A stretch of DNA of 64,000 nt from Streptomyces sp. NBC_00358 (GTDB lineage Bacteria; Actinomycetota; Actinomycetes; Streptomycetales; Streptomycetaceae), in contig NZ_CP107976.1 in NCBI RefSeq assembly GCF_036099295.1, positions 3,348,001-3,412,000 of the forward strand, in the 5' to 3' direction. This document shows positions 16,104 through 24,733 of this stretch, piece after piece. The notes beneath the pieces were generated by a model, which was not told where the DNA came from, did no database searches, and was given only the letters and a program-made list of their open reading frames with translations. Both the position numbers and the translations under genes were made by a program. Position 1 is the first letter of the stretch. Every line of letters starts with the position of its first letter.

Positions 16104-17480
16104 ATGATCCAGCCCGGAATGTCCGGAACGGCCGTGGCGGCGGACCCGGCCCCTCCCGCTGAACGCCTGCCCAGGCGCCGTGGCATCGAGTTCACCCTCA
16201 TCGTCCTCGCCGTCCTGCTCTGCGTGTACGGCTACTGCGCCGTGGGTCTCGCCCAGCACGGCACCGTCCCGCCCGGCGCCGCCGGTTACGGCGCCGGGCT
16301 CGGCGTGCTCGCGCTCCTCGCCCATGTCGCCGTGCGCCTGAGGGCCCCGCACGCCGATCCGCTGCTGCTGCCCATCGGCGTCCTCCTCAACGGGCTGGGT
16401 CTGGTGCTCATCTACCGGCTCGACCTTGAGACGCCGGCCGACCAGGCGGCACCCATCCAGCTCATCTGGTCCACGCTCGGCGTCGCGTTCTTCATCGTCG
16501 TCGTGTTCTTCCTGCGCGACCACCGTGTCCTCCAGCGCTACACGTACGTCTCGGTGGTCGGCGCACTCGCCCTGCTCGTCCTGCCGATCTTCTTCCCGTC
16601 GGTGAACGGCGCCCGCATCTGGATCCGGATCGCCGGATTCTCCATCCAGCCGGGCGAGTTCGCGAAGGTGCTGCTCGCCGTCTTCTTCGCCGGCTACCTC
16701 GCCGCGAACCGCAACGCGCTCGCCTACAGCGGCCGCCAGATCTGGCGGTTCCGGTGGCTCCAGCTACCCACCGGCCGCGTACTCGGCCCGATCGTGGCGA
16801 TCTGGCTGCTGAGCGTGCTGGTCCTGGTCCTGGAGCGGGACCTCGGCACCTCGCTGCTCTTCTTCGGCCTGTTCGTGATCCTGCTGTACGTCGCCACCGG
16901 CCGCACCGGCTGGATCGCGGTCGGGCTGCTGCTGGCCTGCCTCGGCGCGGTCGCCGTCGGCCGGCTCGAACCGCATGTGCACAGCCGGGTGCAGGACTGG
17001 CTGGACCCCTTCGCGTCGATCACCGCGGGCCAGGGACCCAACCAACTCGCCCAGTCCCTCTTCGCGTTCGCCGCCGGCGGGATGCTGGGCACCGGCCTCG
17101 GGCTCGGCCACTCGGTCCTCATCGGGTTCGCCGCCAAGTCCGACTTCATCCTGGCCACCGCGGGCGAGGAGCTCGGACTGGCCGGCCTGTCCGCGATCTT
17201 CCTGCTCTACGGCCTCCTCGTGGAGCGCGGCTACCGCGCGGGCCTGGCGCTGCGCGACCCCTTCGGCCGGCTGCTCGCGATCGGGCTCGCCTCGATCGTG
17301 GCCCTCCAGGTCTTCGTCATCGCGGGCGGTGTGACCGGGCTGATCCCGCTGACCGGCATGGCGATGCCCTTCCTCGCACAGGGCGGCTCCTCGGTCGTCA
17401 CCAACTGGATCATCGTGGCCCTGCTGATCCGGATCAGCGACTGCGCCCGCGGTCAGTACGACGGGACACCGGCGCCATGA
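16104..17480 (+). CDS. FtsW/RodA/SpoVE family lipid II polymerase
   Basis: A 458-residue SEDS-family integral membrane glycosyltransferase with about ten membrane helices. SEDS proteins polymerise lipid II into glycan strands with a partner class B PBP, which is encoded directly downstream with a 4-nt overlap. Family features are NGARIWIRIAGFSIQPGEFAKVLL, VLERDLGTSLLFFGLF and NQLAQSLFAFAAGGMLGTGLG. The start is set at ATG 16104. An earlier ATG at 16032 lies in a terminator stem, and TACGTT 7 bp before 16104 looks like a -10 box, so a leaderless mRNA is possible. A genome normally has further SEDS-PBP pairs, so this one is probably auxiliary. Confidence 0.93.
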   Translation: MIQPGMSGTAVAADPAPPAERLPRRRGIEFTLIVLAVLLCVYGYCAVGLAQHGTVPPGAAGYGAGLGVLALLAHVAVRLRAPHADPLLLPIGVLLNGLGLVLIYRLDLETPADQAAPIQLIWSTLGVAFFIVVVFFLRDHRVLQRYTYVSVVGALALLVLPIFFPSVNGARIWIRIAGFSIQPGEFAKVLLAVFFAGYLAANRNALAYSGRQIWRFRWLQLPTGRVLGPIVAIWLLSVLVLVLERDLGTSLLFFGLFVILLYVATGRTGWIAVGLLLACLGAVAVGRLEPHVHSRVQDWLDPFASITAGQGPNQLAQSLFAFAAGGMLGTGLGLGHSVLIGFAAKSDFILATAGEELGLAGLSAIFLLYGLLVERGYRAGLALRDPFGRLLAIGLASIVALQVFVIAGGVTGLIPLTGMAMPFLAQGGSSVVTNWIIVALLIRISDCARGQYDGTPAP

Positions 17481-18934
17481 CCAAGTACATCCGCCGGGCC
17501 ATCGGACTGTGCGCCGTGCTGCTGGTCGCCCTCCTGGTCAACGCCGTCCGCGTCCAGGTCGTCCAGGCCCCGTCCTACGACCACAACCCCGCCAACCGCC
17601 GCCAGGCGATCGCCCGTTACGGCCAGCCGCGCGGCGACATCGTCGTCGGCGGCCGGACGGTCACCGGGTCCAAGGACACCGGCGAGCAGTTCCGCTACGA
17701 ACGGACCTACCGGGACGGCCCGTTGTACGCGCCCGTCACCGGCTTCGCCTCGCAGTTGTACGGGACGACACTGCTGGAGGGCACCGAGGACGGCGTCCTC
17801 TCCGGCGCCGACCCGATGCTCGCGCCGTTCCCCCTGCTGAACGGCCTCACCCGGGCCCGCAGCCCCGGCGGCACGGTCGTCACCACCCTCAACGCGGCGG
17901 CCCAGCGCGCGGCCTACGAAGGGCTCGGCCCCCGCCGTGGCGCGGTCGCCGCGATCGAGCCGACCACCGGCCGGATCCTGGCCCTGGTCTCCACCCCGTC
18001 GTACGATCCCGCGCTGCTCTCGGGGACGGGGCCCGCCGCGTCCGAGGCGTGGGCACGGCTGAACGGGCAGGCCGACAAGCCGATGCTCAACCGGGCGATC
18101 CGGCAGACCTATCCGCCGGGGTCGACGTTCAAGGTACTGACCGCGGCGGCGGCGCTGGACTCGGGTGTCGTGGACGATGTGGACGCGCCCACCATGTCGC
18201 CGGACCCCTACCGGCTCCCCGGCACCACGACGAGCCTCACGAACGAGACCGAGGGCTGCGAGGACGCCTCCCTGCGCTACGCATTCACCTGGTCCTGCAA
18301 CACGGTCTTCGCGAAACTGGGTGTGGACATCGGGCTCGACGACATGACCAGGACGGCGGCGGGCTTCGGTTTCAACGACCGCAAGCTGCGCATCCCCTTC
18401 TCGGTGGCGCCCAGCAACTTCGATCTGCGGCTCGACAAAGCGCAGTTGGCGCTCTCCTCCATCGGGCAGTTCGACACCCGCGCGACGCCGCTGCAGATGG
18501 CGATGATCTCGGCGGCCGTCGCGGGCGACGGTTCGGTCAGGACGCCGTATCTGGTGGAGCGGACGACCGCACACGGTGGCGGGACATTGGCGACGACCGG
18601 CCCGCGCACCCTCCACCAGGCGATGAGCGCTTCGACGGCGCAGCGCATGCGCGAGCTGATGACCGACGTGGTGGAGAAGGGAACCGGAACCGTGGCCGCC
18701 ATCCCCGGCGCCACCGTCGGCGGCAAGACCGGCACCGCCCAGCACGGCATCGGCAACTCCGGTACCCCGTACGCCTGGTTCATCTCCTGGGCCCGCCCCG
18801 ACGACTCCACGGAGCCGGCGGTGGCCGTCGCGGTCGTCGTCGAGGACGCGGCGGCGCAGCGGGGGGACATCACCGGCGGCGGGTTCGCGGGGCCGATCGC
18901 GCGGGCGGTGATGGAGGCGGTGCTGGGGTCGTGA
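17477..18934 (+). CDS. Class B penicillin-binding protein (transpeptidase)
   Basis: A 485-residue bitopic enzyme with an N-terminal membrane anchor (about residues 7-25), a pedestal domain, and a transpeptidase domain. The active-site motifs are STFK near residue 215, SCN near 273 and KTGT near 416. It cross-links peptidoglycan with its SEDS partner. ATG 17477 overlaps the partner's stop. It is PbpA-like in size and layout. A G-rich repeat follows the stop. Confidence 0.95.
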   Translation: MTKYIRRAIGLCAVLLVALLVNAVRVQVVQAPSYDHNPANRRQAIARYGQPRGDIVVGGRTVTGSKDTGEQFRYERTYRDGPLYAPVTGFASQLYGTTLLEGTEDGVLSGADPMLAPFPLLNGLTRARSPGGTVVTTLNAAAQRAAYEGLGPRRGAVAAIEPTTGRILALVSTPSYDPALLSGTGPAASEAWARLNGQADKPMLNRAIRQTYPPGSTFKVLTAAAALDSGVVDDVDAPTMSPDPYRLPGTTTSLTNETEGCEDASLRYAFTWSCNTVFAKLGVDIGLDDMTRTAAGFGFNDRKLRIPFSVAPSNFDLRLDKAQLALSSIGQFDTRATPLQMAMISAAVAGDGSVRTPYLVERTTAHGGGTLATTGPRTLHQAMSASTAQRMRELMTDVVEKGTGTVAAIPGATVGGKTGTAQHGIGNSGTPYAWFISWARPDDSTEPAVAVAVVVEDAAAQRGDITGGGFAGPIARAVMEAVLGS

Positions 18935-18950
18935 GGGGGTGGGCGAGGAC

Positions 18951-18992
18951 GAGGAGGCGTGGGCGAGGAGGCGTGGGCGAGGAGGCGTGGGC
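18951..18992. repeat. Three perfect copies of a 14-bp unit
   Basis: GAGGAGGCGTGGGC occurs three times head to tail in the gap after the PBP gene. Confidence 0.9.
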
Positions 18993-19071
18993 GAGGGGCT
19001 GCGGGAGGGGGTTCCTCTCAGTGCGTGAGACGGGGGTGTGGGGGCGGCTCCCGCCGACCTAGCGTTCGGGC

Positions 19072-19548
19072 ATGACTGAGTCGACAGCGTCGTACGAGCT
19101 CGCGCAGGTCAACATCGCCCGCCCCAAAGCACCGCTGGACTCACCCCAGTTGAAGGATTTCGTCGAAGCGCTCGACCCGGTGAACGCCGTCGCCGACGCG
19201 GCGGACGGGTTCGTCTGGCGTCTGCAGGGCGACTCCGGCAACGCCACGGACGTTCGCGTGCTCGGCGACGCATGGCTGATGGTCAACATGTCCACGTGGC
19301 GGGACACGAACGCGCTGACCGCGTTCATGTACCAGGGCCGGCACCGTGAGCTGATGGCGCGGCGCCGCGACTTCTTCGAGCGGCTGGAGGAGGCGGTGAC
19401 CGCGCTGTGGTGGGTCCCGGCCGGCCATCGGCCGACGGTCGCCGAGGCCGAGTCCCGACTGCTGCACCTGCGGGAACACGGGCCCACCCGGCACGCGTTC
19501 ACCCTGCGGACGTCCTTCCCGCCGGCGGCGGTGGAGGGGGCCTCCTGA
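19072..19548 (+). CDS. DUF3291 family protein
   Basis: A 158-residue soluble protein. Family features are YELAQVNIARPKAPLDSP at the start, DGFVWRLQG, MVNMSTWRD, ALTAFMYQGRHRELMARRRDFFE, LWWVPAGHRPTVAEAESRL and GPTRHAFTLR. It has a dimeric alpha/beta-barrel-like fold related to antibiotic monooxygenase-type proteins, but its function is not established. It is converged on by the ferritin-like gene. Confidence 0.88.
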   Translation: MTESTASYELAQVNIARPKAPLDSPQLKDFVEALDPVNAVADAADGFVWRLQGDSGNATDVRVLGDAWLMVNMSTWRDTNALTAFMYQGRHRELMARRRDFFERLEEAVTALWWVPAGHRPTVAEAESRLLHLREHGPTRHAFTLRTSFPPAAVEGAS

Positions 19549-19601
19549 GCTGACGCCGTGCCGGGCCGCCCGGTTCCGCCGCGACCGCCGGGGCCCGTCC
19601 G

Positions 19602-20708
19602 CTACGTCTCCGCCCCCTCCTCGATCATCTCCTCGACCTCCGCCACGCGTTCCTGCTCCTCCGCCGCGAACCGCTCGGAGTCCAGCCGTTCGGCGATCTC
19701 CTCGTCCTGGGCCATCAGGAGGTCCAGGTTGGAGTTGCCCATGTCGAAGACACCCATGTCGACGTAGGCCCGCTGAAGGCGTTCACCCCACAGACCGATG
19801 TCCTTGACGCAGGGGACGATGCGGCTGAACAGCAACTGGCGGAAGAGGTGCAGGAATTCGGACTGCTCGCTGAACTCCTCGGCCTGCGCCTTCGGGATAC
19901 CGAAGTTCTCCAGCACCTCGACCCCGCGCAGCCTGTCCCGCATCAAGTAGCAGCCCTCGATGACGAATTCCTCGCGCTCGCGCAGTTCGGCGTCGGAGAG
20001 CTGCTTGTAGTAGTCGCGCAGGGCCATGCGGCCGAAGGCGACATGGCGTGCCTCGTCCTGCATCACGTAGGCCAGGAGCTGCTTCGGCAGGGGCTTGTCG
20101 GTGGTGTCCCTGATCATCCCGAAGGCGGCCAGGGCCAGTCCCTCGATCAGGACCTGCATCCCCAGGTAGGGCATGTCCCAGCGGGAGTCGCGCAGGGTGT
20201 CGCCCAGAAGGGACTGGAGGTTGTCGTTGATCGGGTAGACCATGCCGATCTTCTCGTGCAGGAAGCGGGCGTAGACCTCCGCGTGCCGGGCCTCGTCCAT
20301 GGTCTGGGTGGCCGAGTAGAACTTCGCGTCCAGGTCGGGGACCGATTCGACGATCCGCGCCGCGCAGATCATGGCGCCCTGTTCGCCGTGCAGGAACTGG
20401 CTGAACTGCCAGGAGGCGTAGTGCTTGCGCAGTTCGCCCTTGTCCCGGTCGGTCATCTTCGCCCAGTACGGGGTGCCGTACAGGGTCATCGCCTCGTCGG
20501 GGGTGCCGAGCGGATCACGGGGATCGACCTCCAGGCCCCAGTCGATGCGCTTCTGGCCGTCCCACTGCTTGTCCTTGCCCTTCTGGTAGAGGGCCAGCAG
20601 CCGGTCACGACCGTCGTCGTACTCCCAGCTGAAGCGGGCCGCCCCCGAGGCCGGTATCTGCCAGAGAGGATCTCCCGAGTCCGCGGCGTACAGCTCATGC
20701 GTCGGCAT
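19602..20708 (-). CDS. Ferritin-like (diiron) domain protein
   Basis: A 368-residue helical protein with paired iron-ligand motifs of the ferritin-like/R2-like type: HGEQGAMICAARI, TMDEARHAEVYARFL and, after a gap, VMQDEARHVAFGRMAL. The E-x-x-H pairs (DEARH twice) are diagnostic. It is probably an oxidase or oxygenase with a diiron centre; substrate unknown. It diverges from an AurF-like diiron oxygenase across a 138-bp region with inverted repeats, and a TetR gene follows that one. The start is ATG 20708 (MPTHELY). The C-terminal 60 residues are acidic. Confidence 0.88.
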   Translation of the reverse strand: MPTHELYAADSGDPLWQIPASGAARFSWEYDDGRDRLLALYQKGKDKQWDGQKRIDWGLEVDPRDPLGTPDEAMTLYGTPYWAKMTDRDKGELRKHYASWQFSQFLHGEQGAMICAARIVESVPDLDAKFYSATQTMDEARHAEVYARFLHEKIGMVYPINDNLQSLLGDTLRDSRWDMPYLGMQVLIEGLALAAFGMIRDTTDKPLPKQLLAYVMQDEARHVAFGRMALRDYYKQLSDAELREREEFVIEGCYLMRDRLRGVEVLENFGIPKAQAEEFSEQSEFLHLFRQLLFSRIVPCVKDIGLWGERLQRAYVDMGVFDMGNSNLDLLMAQDEEIAERLDSERFAAEEQERVAEVEEMIEEGAET

Positions 20709-20846
20709 ACTTCGCAGGCTCACACGGAGTAGACGCGCCGTCAACAAGTCCGGCACAGGGGATTGACGGGCTTGCTGACAAGCAGTCTCATAAGTGGTGA
20801 CCGCCGGTAACCCATAGAGATCCGGTACGACGAGGTGGGAACAGCC
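20709..20846. promoter_or_regulatory. Divergent promoter region of the two diiron genes
   Basis: The region contains TTGACG (20763-20768) as a possible forward -35, with CATAAG about 20 bp downstream. An inverted repeat, GCTTG-CTGA-CAAGC, lies at 20770-20783 between them. The repeat placement would suit a repressor, perhaps the TetR protein encoded at 22299; this is inference. Confidence 0.45.
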
Positions 20847-21776
20847 ATGACGACGGTGCCCGAGGCCGATGTGCTCCGTGACGCGCTCGGTCTGCTCAAG
20901 GACCGGGAGCAGGTGGCCGAGCGCCTCCTCGACTCCTCCGCCAAGCACTCCTTCGACCCCGACAAGGAGCTGGACTGGGACGCGCCCTTCGAGGAGGGCA
21001 AGTGGTTCTGGCCGCCCGAGCTGGTGTCGCTGTACGACACGCCGCTGTGGCGGAAGATGGGCGAGGAGCAGCGGATCGCGTTGTCCCGGCACGAGGCGGC
21101 CGCGCTGGCCTCGCTGGGCATCTGGTTCGAGATCATCCTGATGCAGCTGCTGGTGCGGCACATCTACGACAAGGCGGCGACGAGCGCGCATGTGCGGTAC
21201 GCGCTGACCGAGATCGAGGACGAGTGCCGGCACTCGAAGATGTTCGCGCGGCTGATCACCCGCGGGGGTACGCCGTACTACCCGGTGAGCCGGGCGCATC
21301 TCAATCTGGGGCGGGTCTTCAAGACCATCTCGACCACGCCGGGTTCCTTCACGGCCACGCTGCTCGGTGAGGAGATCCTCGACTGGATGCAGCGGCTGAC
21401 GTTCCCGGACGAGCGGGTGCAGACCCTCGTCCGGGGGGTCACGCGGATCCACGTGGTGGAGGAGGCGCGGCATGTCCGGTACGCCCGGGAGGAGTTGCGG
21501 CGGCAGATGCTCACCGCTCCGCGGTGGTCCCAGGAGTTCACCCGGATCACCTCGGGCGAGTTCGCCCGGGTGTTCTCGGTGGCCTTCGTCAACCCCGAGG
21601 TGTACACGAACGTCGGGCTCGACAAGCGGGAGGCGCTGGCCCAGGTGAAGGCCAGTGGGCACCGGCGGGACGTGATGCAGACCGGGGCGAAGAAGCTGAC
21701 CGACTTCCTGGACGAGATCGGGGTGCTGCGGGGGGCGGGGCGGCGGCTGTGGAAGTCGTCGGGGCTGCTGGCCTGA
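20847..21776 (+). CDS. AurF-like diiron oxygenase
   Basis: A 309-residue protein resembling the AurF/p-aminobenzoate N-oxygenase family. Metal-ligand segments are EIEDECRHSKMFARL and IHVVEEARHVRYAREEL, with helical segments between (GIWFEIILMQLLVRHIYDK). AurF enzymes oxidise amines or hydroxylate substrates using a diiron centre. No biosynthetic cluster surrounds it, so the substrate is unknown. Start ATG 20847 follows GAGGTGGG. It diverges from the ferritin-like gene and may share a pathway with it. Confidence 0.85.
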   Translation: MTTVPEADVLRDALGLLKDREQVAERLLDSSAKHSFDPDKELDWDAPFEEGKWFWPPELVSLYDTPLWRKMGEEQRIALSRHEAAALASLGIWFEIILMQLLVRHIYDKAATSAHVRYALTEIEDECRHSKMFARLITRGGTPYYPVSRAHLNLGRVFKTISTTPGSFTATLLGEEILDWMQRLTFPDERVQTLVRGVTRIHVVEEARHVRYAREELRRQMLTAPRWSQEFTRITSGEFARVFSVAFVNPEVYTNVGLDKREALAQVKASGHRRDVMQTGAKKLTDFLDEIGVLRGAGRRLWKSSGLLA

Positions 21777-21811
21777 GGCGGGGCCCTGCCGGGCGGGGTC
21801 GGGTTCGGCAG

Positions 21812-21950
21812 GGTTTCGGTTTCGGTTTCGGTTTCCGGTTCGGCTCCGGACTCGGGTTCGGCTCCGGACTCGGCTCCGGACTCGGCTGAGGCTCAGGGCC
21901 GGACTCGGCTCGGGGCTCGGCTCCGGACTCGGCTCCGGGCTCGGGGCAGA
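21812..21950. repeat. GGTTTC and CGGACTCGGCTC tandem repeats
   Basis: Four GGTTTC units are followed by about eight 12-bp units of the CTCCGGACTCGG type. The tract lies just after the AurF-like gene and outside any convincing gene. Confidence 0.85.
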
Positions 21951-21988
21951 GGCCGCGCCGTCGGGGGCGCGCCCGGGTGGCGCGGGGC

Positions 21989-22100
21989 GGGGCCGCGCCG
22001 GTACATCCGCCCGCATCCGGACGGATCCTGACCGGCGTTCCCTGTGGTCGTCCGTCGTGATCCGTCCGGCTGCGGGCATGTGATGTACCGGCACGGCCCC
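21989..22100. repeat. Large imperfect inverted repeat, about 40-bp arms
   Basis: The left arm at 21989-22027 (GGGGCCG..GCCGGTACATC..CCCGCA.CCGGACGGATC) is matched by the right arm at 22059-22100 with a few mismatches and a 3-nt bulge, around a 31-nt loop. It could be a strong terminator for the AurF-like gene or a small mobile hairpin unit. Confidence 0.8.
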
Positions 22101-22298
22101 TCGCGTTGTTCGGCGGCCGCAGGTGGGTGGGGCTTGCGTGCCGGTGGGTCCCTCCTCGTCCGCGGCCGGGTGGGGGCCTGGGTGTCGGGCGGGCTGCTTC
22201 TTGTCCGCGGTTGTACGGGGGTGTGTCCGGTGGGGAGGCGGTTCCCGGTGTGTGGTGTACGGGTGGGGGCGGTCGGGTGGGCGGTTACGCTGCCCGGC

Positions 22299-23024
22299 AT
22301 GACCTCGCAGGCTTCCACCCCCGCCTATCGTCGGCTCAGTGTCGAGGAGCGGCGCAGTCAACTGCTCGAAGCCGCGCTGTCCCTGTTCGCGCAGCGCGTG
22401 CCCGAGGAGGTCTCGCTGGACGACGTGGCGGAGGCGGCCGGGGTGTCGCGGCCGCTCGTGTACCGGTATTTCCCGGGCGGCAAGCAGCAGTTGTACGAGG
22501 CTGCCCTGCGGTCCGCGGCCGAGGAGCTGACACACTGTTTCGCCGAGCCTCCGCAGGGGCCGCTCACCGAACGGCTCTCCCGGGCCCTCGACCGCTACCT
22601 CGCCTTCGTGGACCAGCACGACGCCGGATTCAGCGCGCTGCTGCAGGGCGGGAGCGTCATCGAGACCTCGCGGACGACCGCCATAGTCGACGGGGTCCGC
22701 CGGGCCGCGGCGGAGCACATCCTCGGCCATCTGGTGGTGAAGGATCCCGGGCCCCGGCTGCGGATGACCGTACGCATGTGGATCACTGCCGTGGAGGCCG
22801 CCTCGCTGATCTGGCTCGACGAGGGCAAGGAGCCGCCGCTGGACGAGCTGCGGGACTGGCTCGTCGAGCAGTTCGTGGCCGCTCTCGCGGCGAGCGCGGG
22901 GCGCGATCCGCAGACCGCGGCGGTGGTCCGGGCCGCGCTCGCGCTGGAGAGCCCGGACGGCATCGTGGGGGCGCTCGTGCGCCGGGTGCTGCCGGTTGTC
23001 GGGGATGCGGCCCACCTGCTGTGA
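22299..23024 (+). CDS. TetR family transcriptional regulator
   Basis: A 241-residue repressor. The N-terminal helix-turn-helix reads RRSQLLEAALSLFAQR ... VSLDDVAEAAGVSRPLVYRYF, and the C-terminal part is an all-helical ligand-binding domain. ATG 22299 has no ribosome site, but TTACGCT sits 9 bp upstream as a possible -10, so leaderless translation is plausible. It may control the AurF-like gene upstream or the divergent diiron pair. Confidence 0.92.
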   Translation: MTSQASTPAYRRLSVEERRSQLLEAALSLFAQRVPEEVSLDDVAEAAGVSRPLVYRYFPGGKQQLYEAALRSAAEELTHCFAEPPQGPLTERLSRALDRYLAFVDQHDAGFSALLQGGSVIETSRTTAIVDGVRRAAAEHILGHLVVKDPGPRLRMTVRMWITAVEAASLIWLDEGKEPPLDELRDWLVEQFVAALAASAGRDPQTAAVVRAALALESPDGIVGALVRRVLPVVGDAAHLL

Positions 23025-23034
23025 CACTGGTCCG

Positions 23035-23355
23035 GTGAAGAGCGAAGACACCCCCTTTTTCGGCGGCCCGCTGGACGGGCGCGTCATGCCCGTACTGCTC
23101 GGCATCACCGGTCACCCGCCGAAGATCTACCGGATTCCGGTGCCCGACCCGGCCGGCGGCAAGCCCAGCGTGCTGGTCTACCGGCGTGTCCAGGCGGCCA
23201 CCAGCAAGCGGCTCGGCCTCCACCAGGGGTGGAAGTACGAGTACGACCCCGAGGGCGAGGCGTCGGGACGCCGGTTCTCGTTGCCCTGGTCCCCGGGCAC
23301 GCACAAGGGCCGGGGCAGCGGCGGCGCCACGCCGGACGGCCACGCCGACGAGTGA
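23035..23355 (+). CDS. Hypothetical protein, 106 aa
   Basis: A small soluble protein starting at GTG 23035 with KSEDTPFFGGPLDGRVMPV. The F-F-G-G-P-L-D-G-R motif followed by Y-x-I-P and later YRRV is common to a group of short actinobacterial proteins of unknown function. It starts 10 bp after the TetR stop, probably co-transcribed with it. No membrane segment. Confidence 0.75.
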   Translation: MKSEDTPFFGGPLDGRVMPVLLGITGHPPKIYRIPVPDPAGGKPSVLVYRRVQAATSKRLGLHQGWKYEYDPEGEASGRRFSLPWSPGTHKGRGSGGATPDGHADE

Positions 23356-23464
23356 CCTTCTTGGGCCGAAGTGGTCACCCGGCGCGCGCGGGAGACACCT
23401 CGGGCCGATCCTGCCGGTGCGAGACGGGTGGTCGACGGACCACCCCGGTACCGGAGGTGATGAC

Positions 23465-24616
23465 GTGTCAGGAAGGCTTCTGCGTCTGGTGTGTACGGGA
23501 GCGGTGGCGGCCGGGATGCTGCTCTCGCCCACACCCGCCGCGGCCGACCCGGAGCCCGGCCAGGGTTCCGGGGCCGAGGCCCAGCGGTCCGTCTCCTCGC
23601 TGCTGACGGACCTTCAGCGGCTGTACCGCGACGCCGAACGCGCCACCGAGACGTACAACGCGACCGCCGAGAAACTGAAGAAGCAGCGCGCGGAGGTCAG
23701 CAGGCTCGACGCCGGGCTCGCCAGGGCCCGCCTCTCGCTGGAGGACAGCCGCGGAGCCGCGGGACGGCTGGCCCGGCAGCAGTACCAGAGCAGCGACGAC
23801 CTCTCCACGTACCTGAAGCTGCTGCTCGCCCGCGATCCGCAGCACGCCCTGGACCAGGGACACCTGATCGGGCAGTTGTCGCTGGAGCGGGCCGCGACCG
23901 TGCGGCGGGTGACGGGCGGCGAGAAGAGGACCGATGTGCTCGCGCGTGCCGCCCGAAAGGCTCTGGACGGCCAACTCTCCCTCGCCGGACGGCAGAAGAA
24001 GGAGCGGGACGAGGTGCGCGAACGGCTCGACGACGTCCAGCGGCTGCTCGCCTCGCTGACCGCGGATCAGCTCGCCGAGCTGGCCGGCGCCGAGAAGTCG
24101 GGGACGGCGACGGCGCAGAAGAGGTTCATGGCGTCCGGTGCGCTCAGCAGCGTCCGGCCGCCGTCGCCGGAGGGCGAGAAGGCACTCAGCTACGCCGTCG
24201 ACCAGATCGGGAAGCCGTACGAGTGGGGCGCGGAGGGGCCGGCGGCCTACGACTGCTCGGGGCTGACGTCCCAGGCCTGGGACCGGGCCGGCCGGCCCAT
24301 CCCCCGCACCAGCCAGGAGCAGTGGGCCCAGCTCCCGAAAGTCCCGCTCGACCGGCTGCGTCCCGGCGATCTGGTGATCTACTTCCCCGAGGCCACCCAC
24401 GTCGCCATCTACCTCGGCGGCGGAATGGTGGTCCAGGCTCCGCGCCCCGGGGCGAAGGTCAAGGTGTCGCCCATCGCGGCCAACCCCCTCCTCGGCGCGG
24501 TGCGTCCGGACCCGGCCGGGAAGCCCCTCGGGCACTACACACCGCCGAAACTCCCCGAGGGCGCCACGGAGGGAACCGACGAGGGGTACGCCTCCGGCGC
24601 TCCCACGGACGGCTGA
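23465..24616 (+). CDS. Secreted NlpC/P60 peptidoglycan hydrolase
   Basis: A 383-residue exported endopeptidase. The signal peptide ends near PAAADPEP (about residue 30). A long coiled coil at about 40-215 (LLTDLQRLYRDAERATETY ...) is followed by the NlpC/P60 domain from about 240. The catalytic Cys is in YDCSGLTSQAW (near 262) and the His in ATHVAIYLGGG (near 313). It cleaves the peptide stem of peptidoglycan. The coiled coil probably keeps the enzyme inactive or docks it to a partner, as in RipA-like proteins. GTG 23465 has GGAGGTGAT upstream. Confidence 0.94.
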   Translation: MSGRLLRLVCTGAVAAGMLLSPTPAAADPEPGQGSGAEAQRSVSSLLTDLQRLYRDAERATETYNATAEKLKKQRAEVSRLDAGLARARLSLEDSRGAAGRLARQQYQSSDDLSTYLKLLLARDPQHALDQGHLIGQLSLERAATVRRVTGGEKRTDVLARAARKALDGQLSLAGRQKKERDEVRERLDDVQRLLASLTADQLAELAGAEKSGTATAQKRFMASGALSSVRPPSPEGEKALSYAVDQIGKPYEWGAEGPAAYDCSGLTSQAWDRAGRPIPRTSQEQWAQLPKVPLDRLRPGDLVIYFPEATHVAIYLGGGMVVQAPRPGAKVKVSPIAANPLLGAVRPDPAGKPLGHYTPPKLPEGATEGTDEGYASGAPTDG

Positions 24617-24660
24617 CACGTCGGCGCTGCGGGGGCGGGAGTCGCGTGGCACATGGCGAA

Positions 24661-24690
24661 GGGGCGTCCCGCTCGGCAGCGGGGCGCCCC
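24661..24690. terminator. Bidirectional terminator
   Basis: GGGGCGTCCCGCT pairs with AGCGGGGCGCCCC around a 4-nt loop between the convergent NlpC/P60 and monooxygenase genes. Confidence 0.85.
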
Positions 24691-24733
24691 TCTCGCGCAC
24701 TGCGACGGCGGCGGAACCTCCGTCGGACGCCCG

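Noticed and set aside
23356..23464. Cyclic-di-AMP riboswitch before the NlpC/P60 gene
   Set aside because: Only about 109 bp and no conserved ydaO-type core seen.
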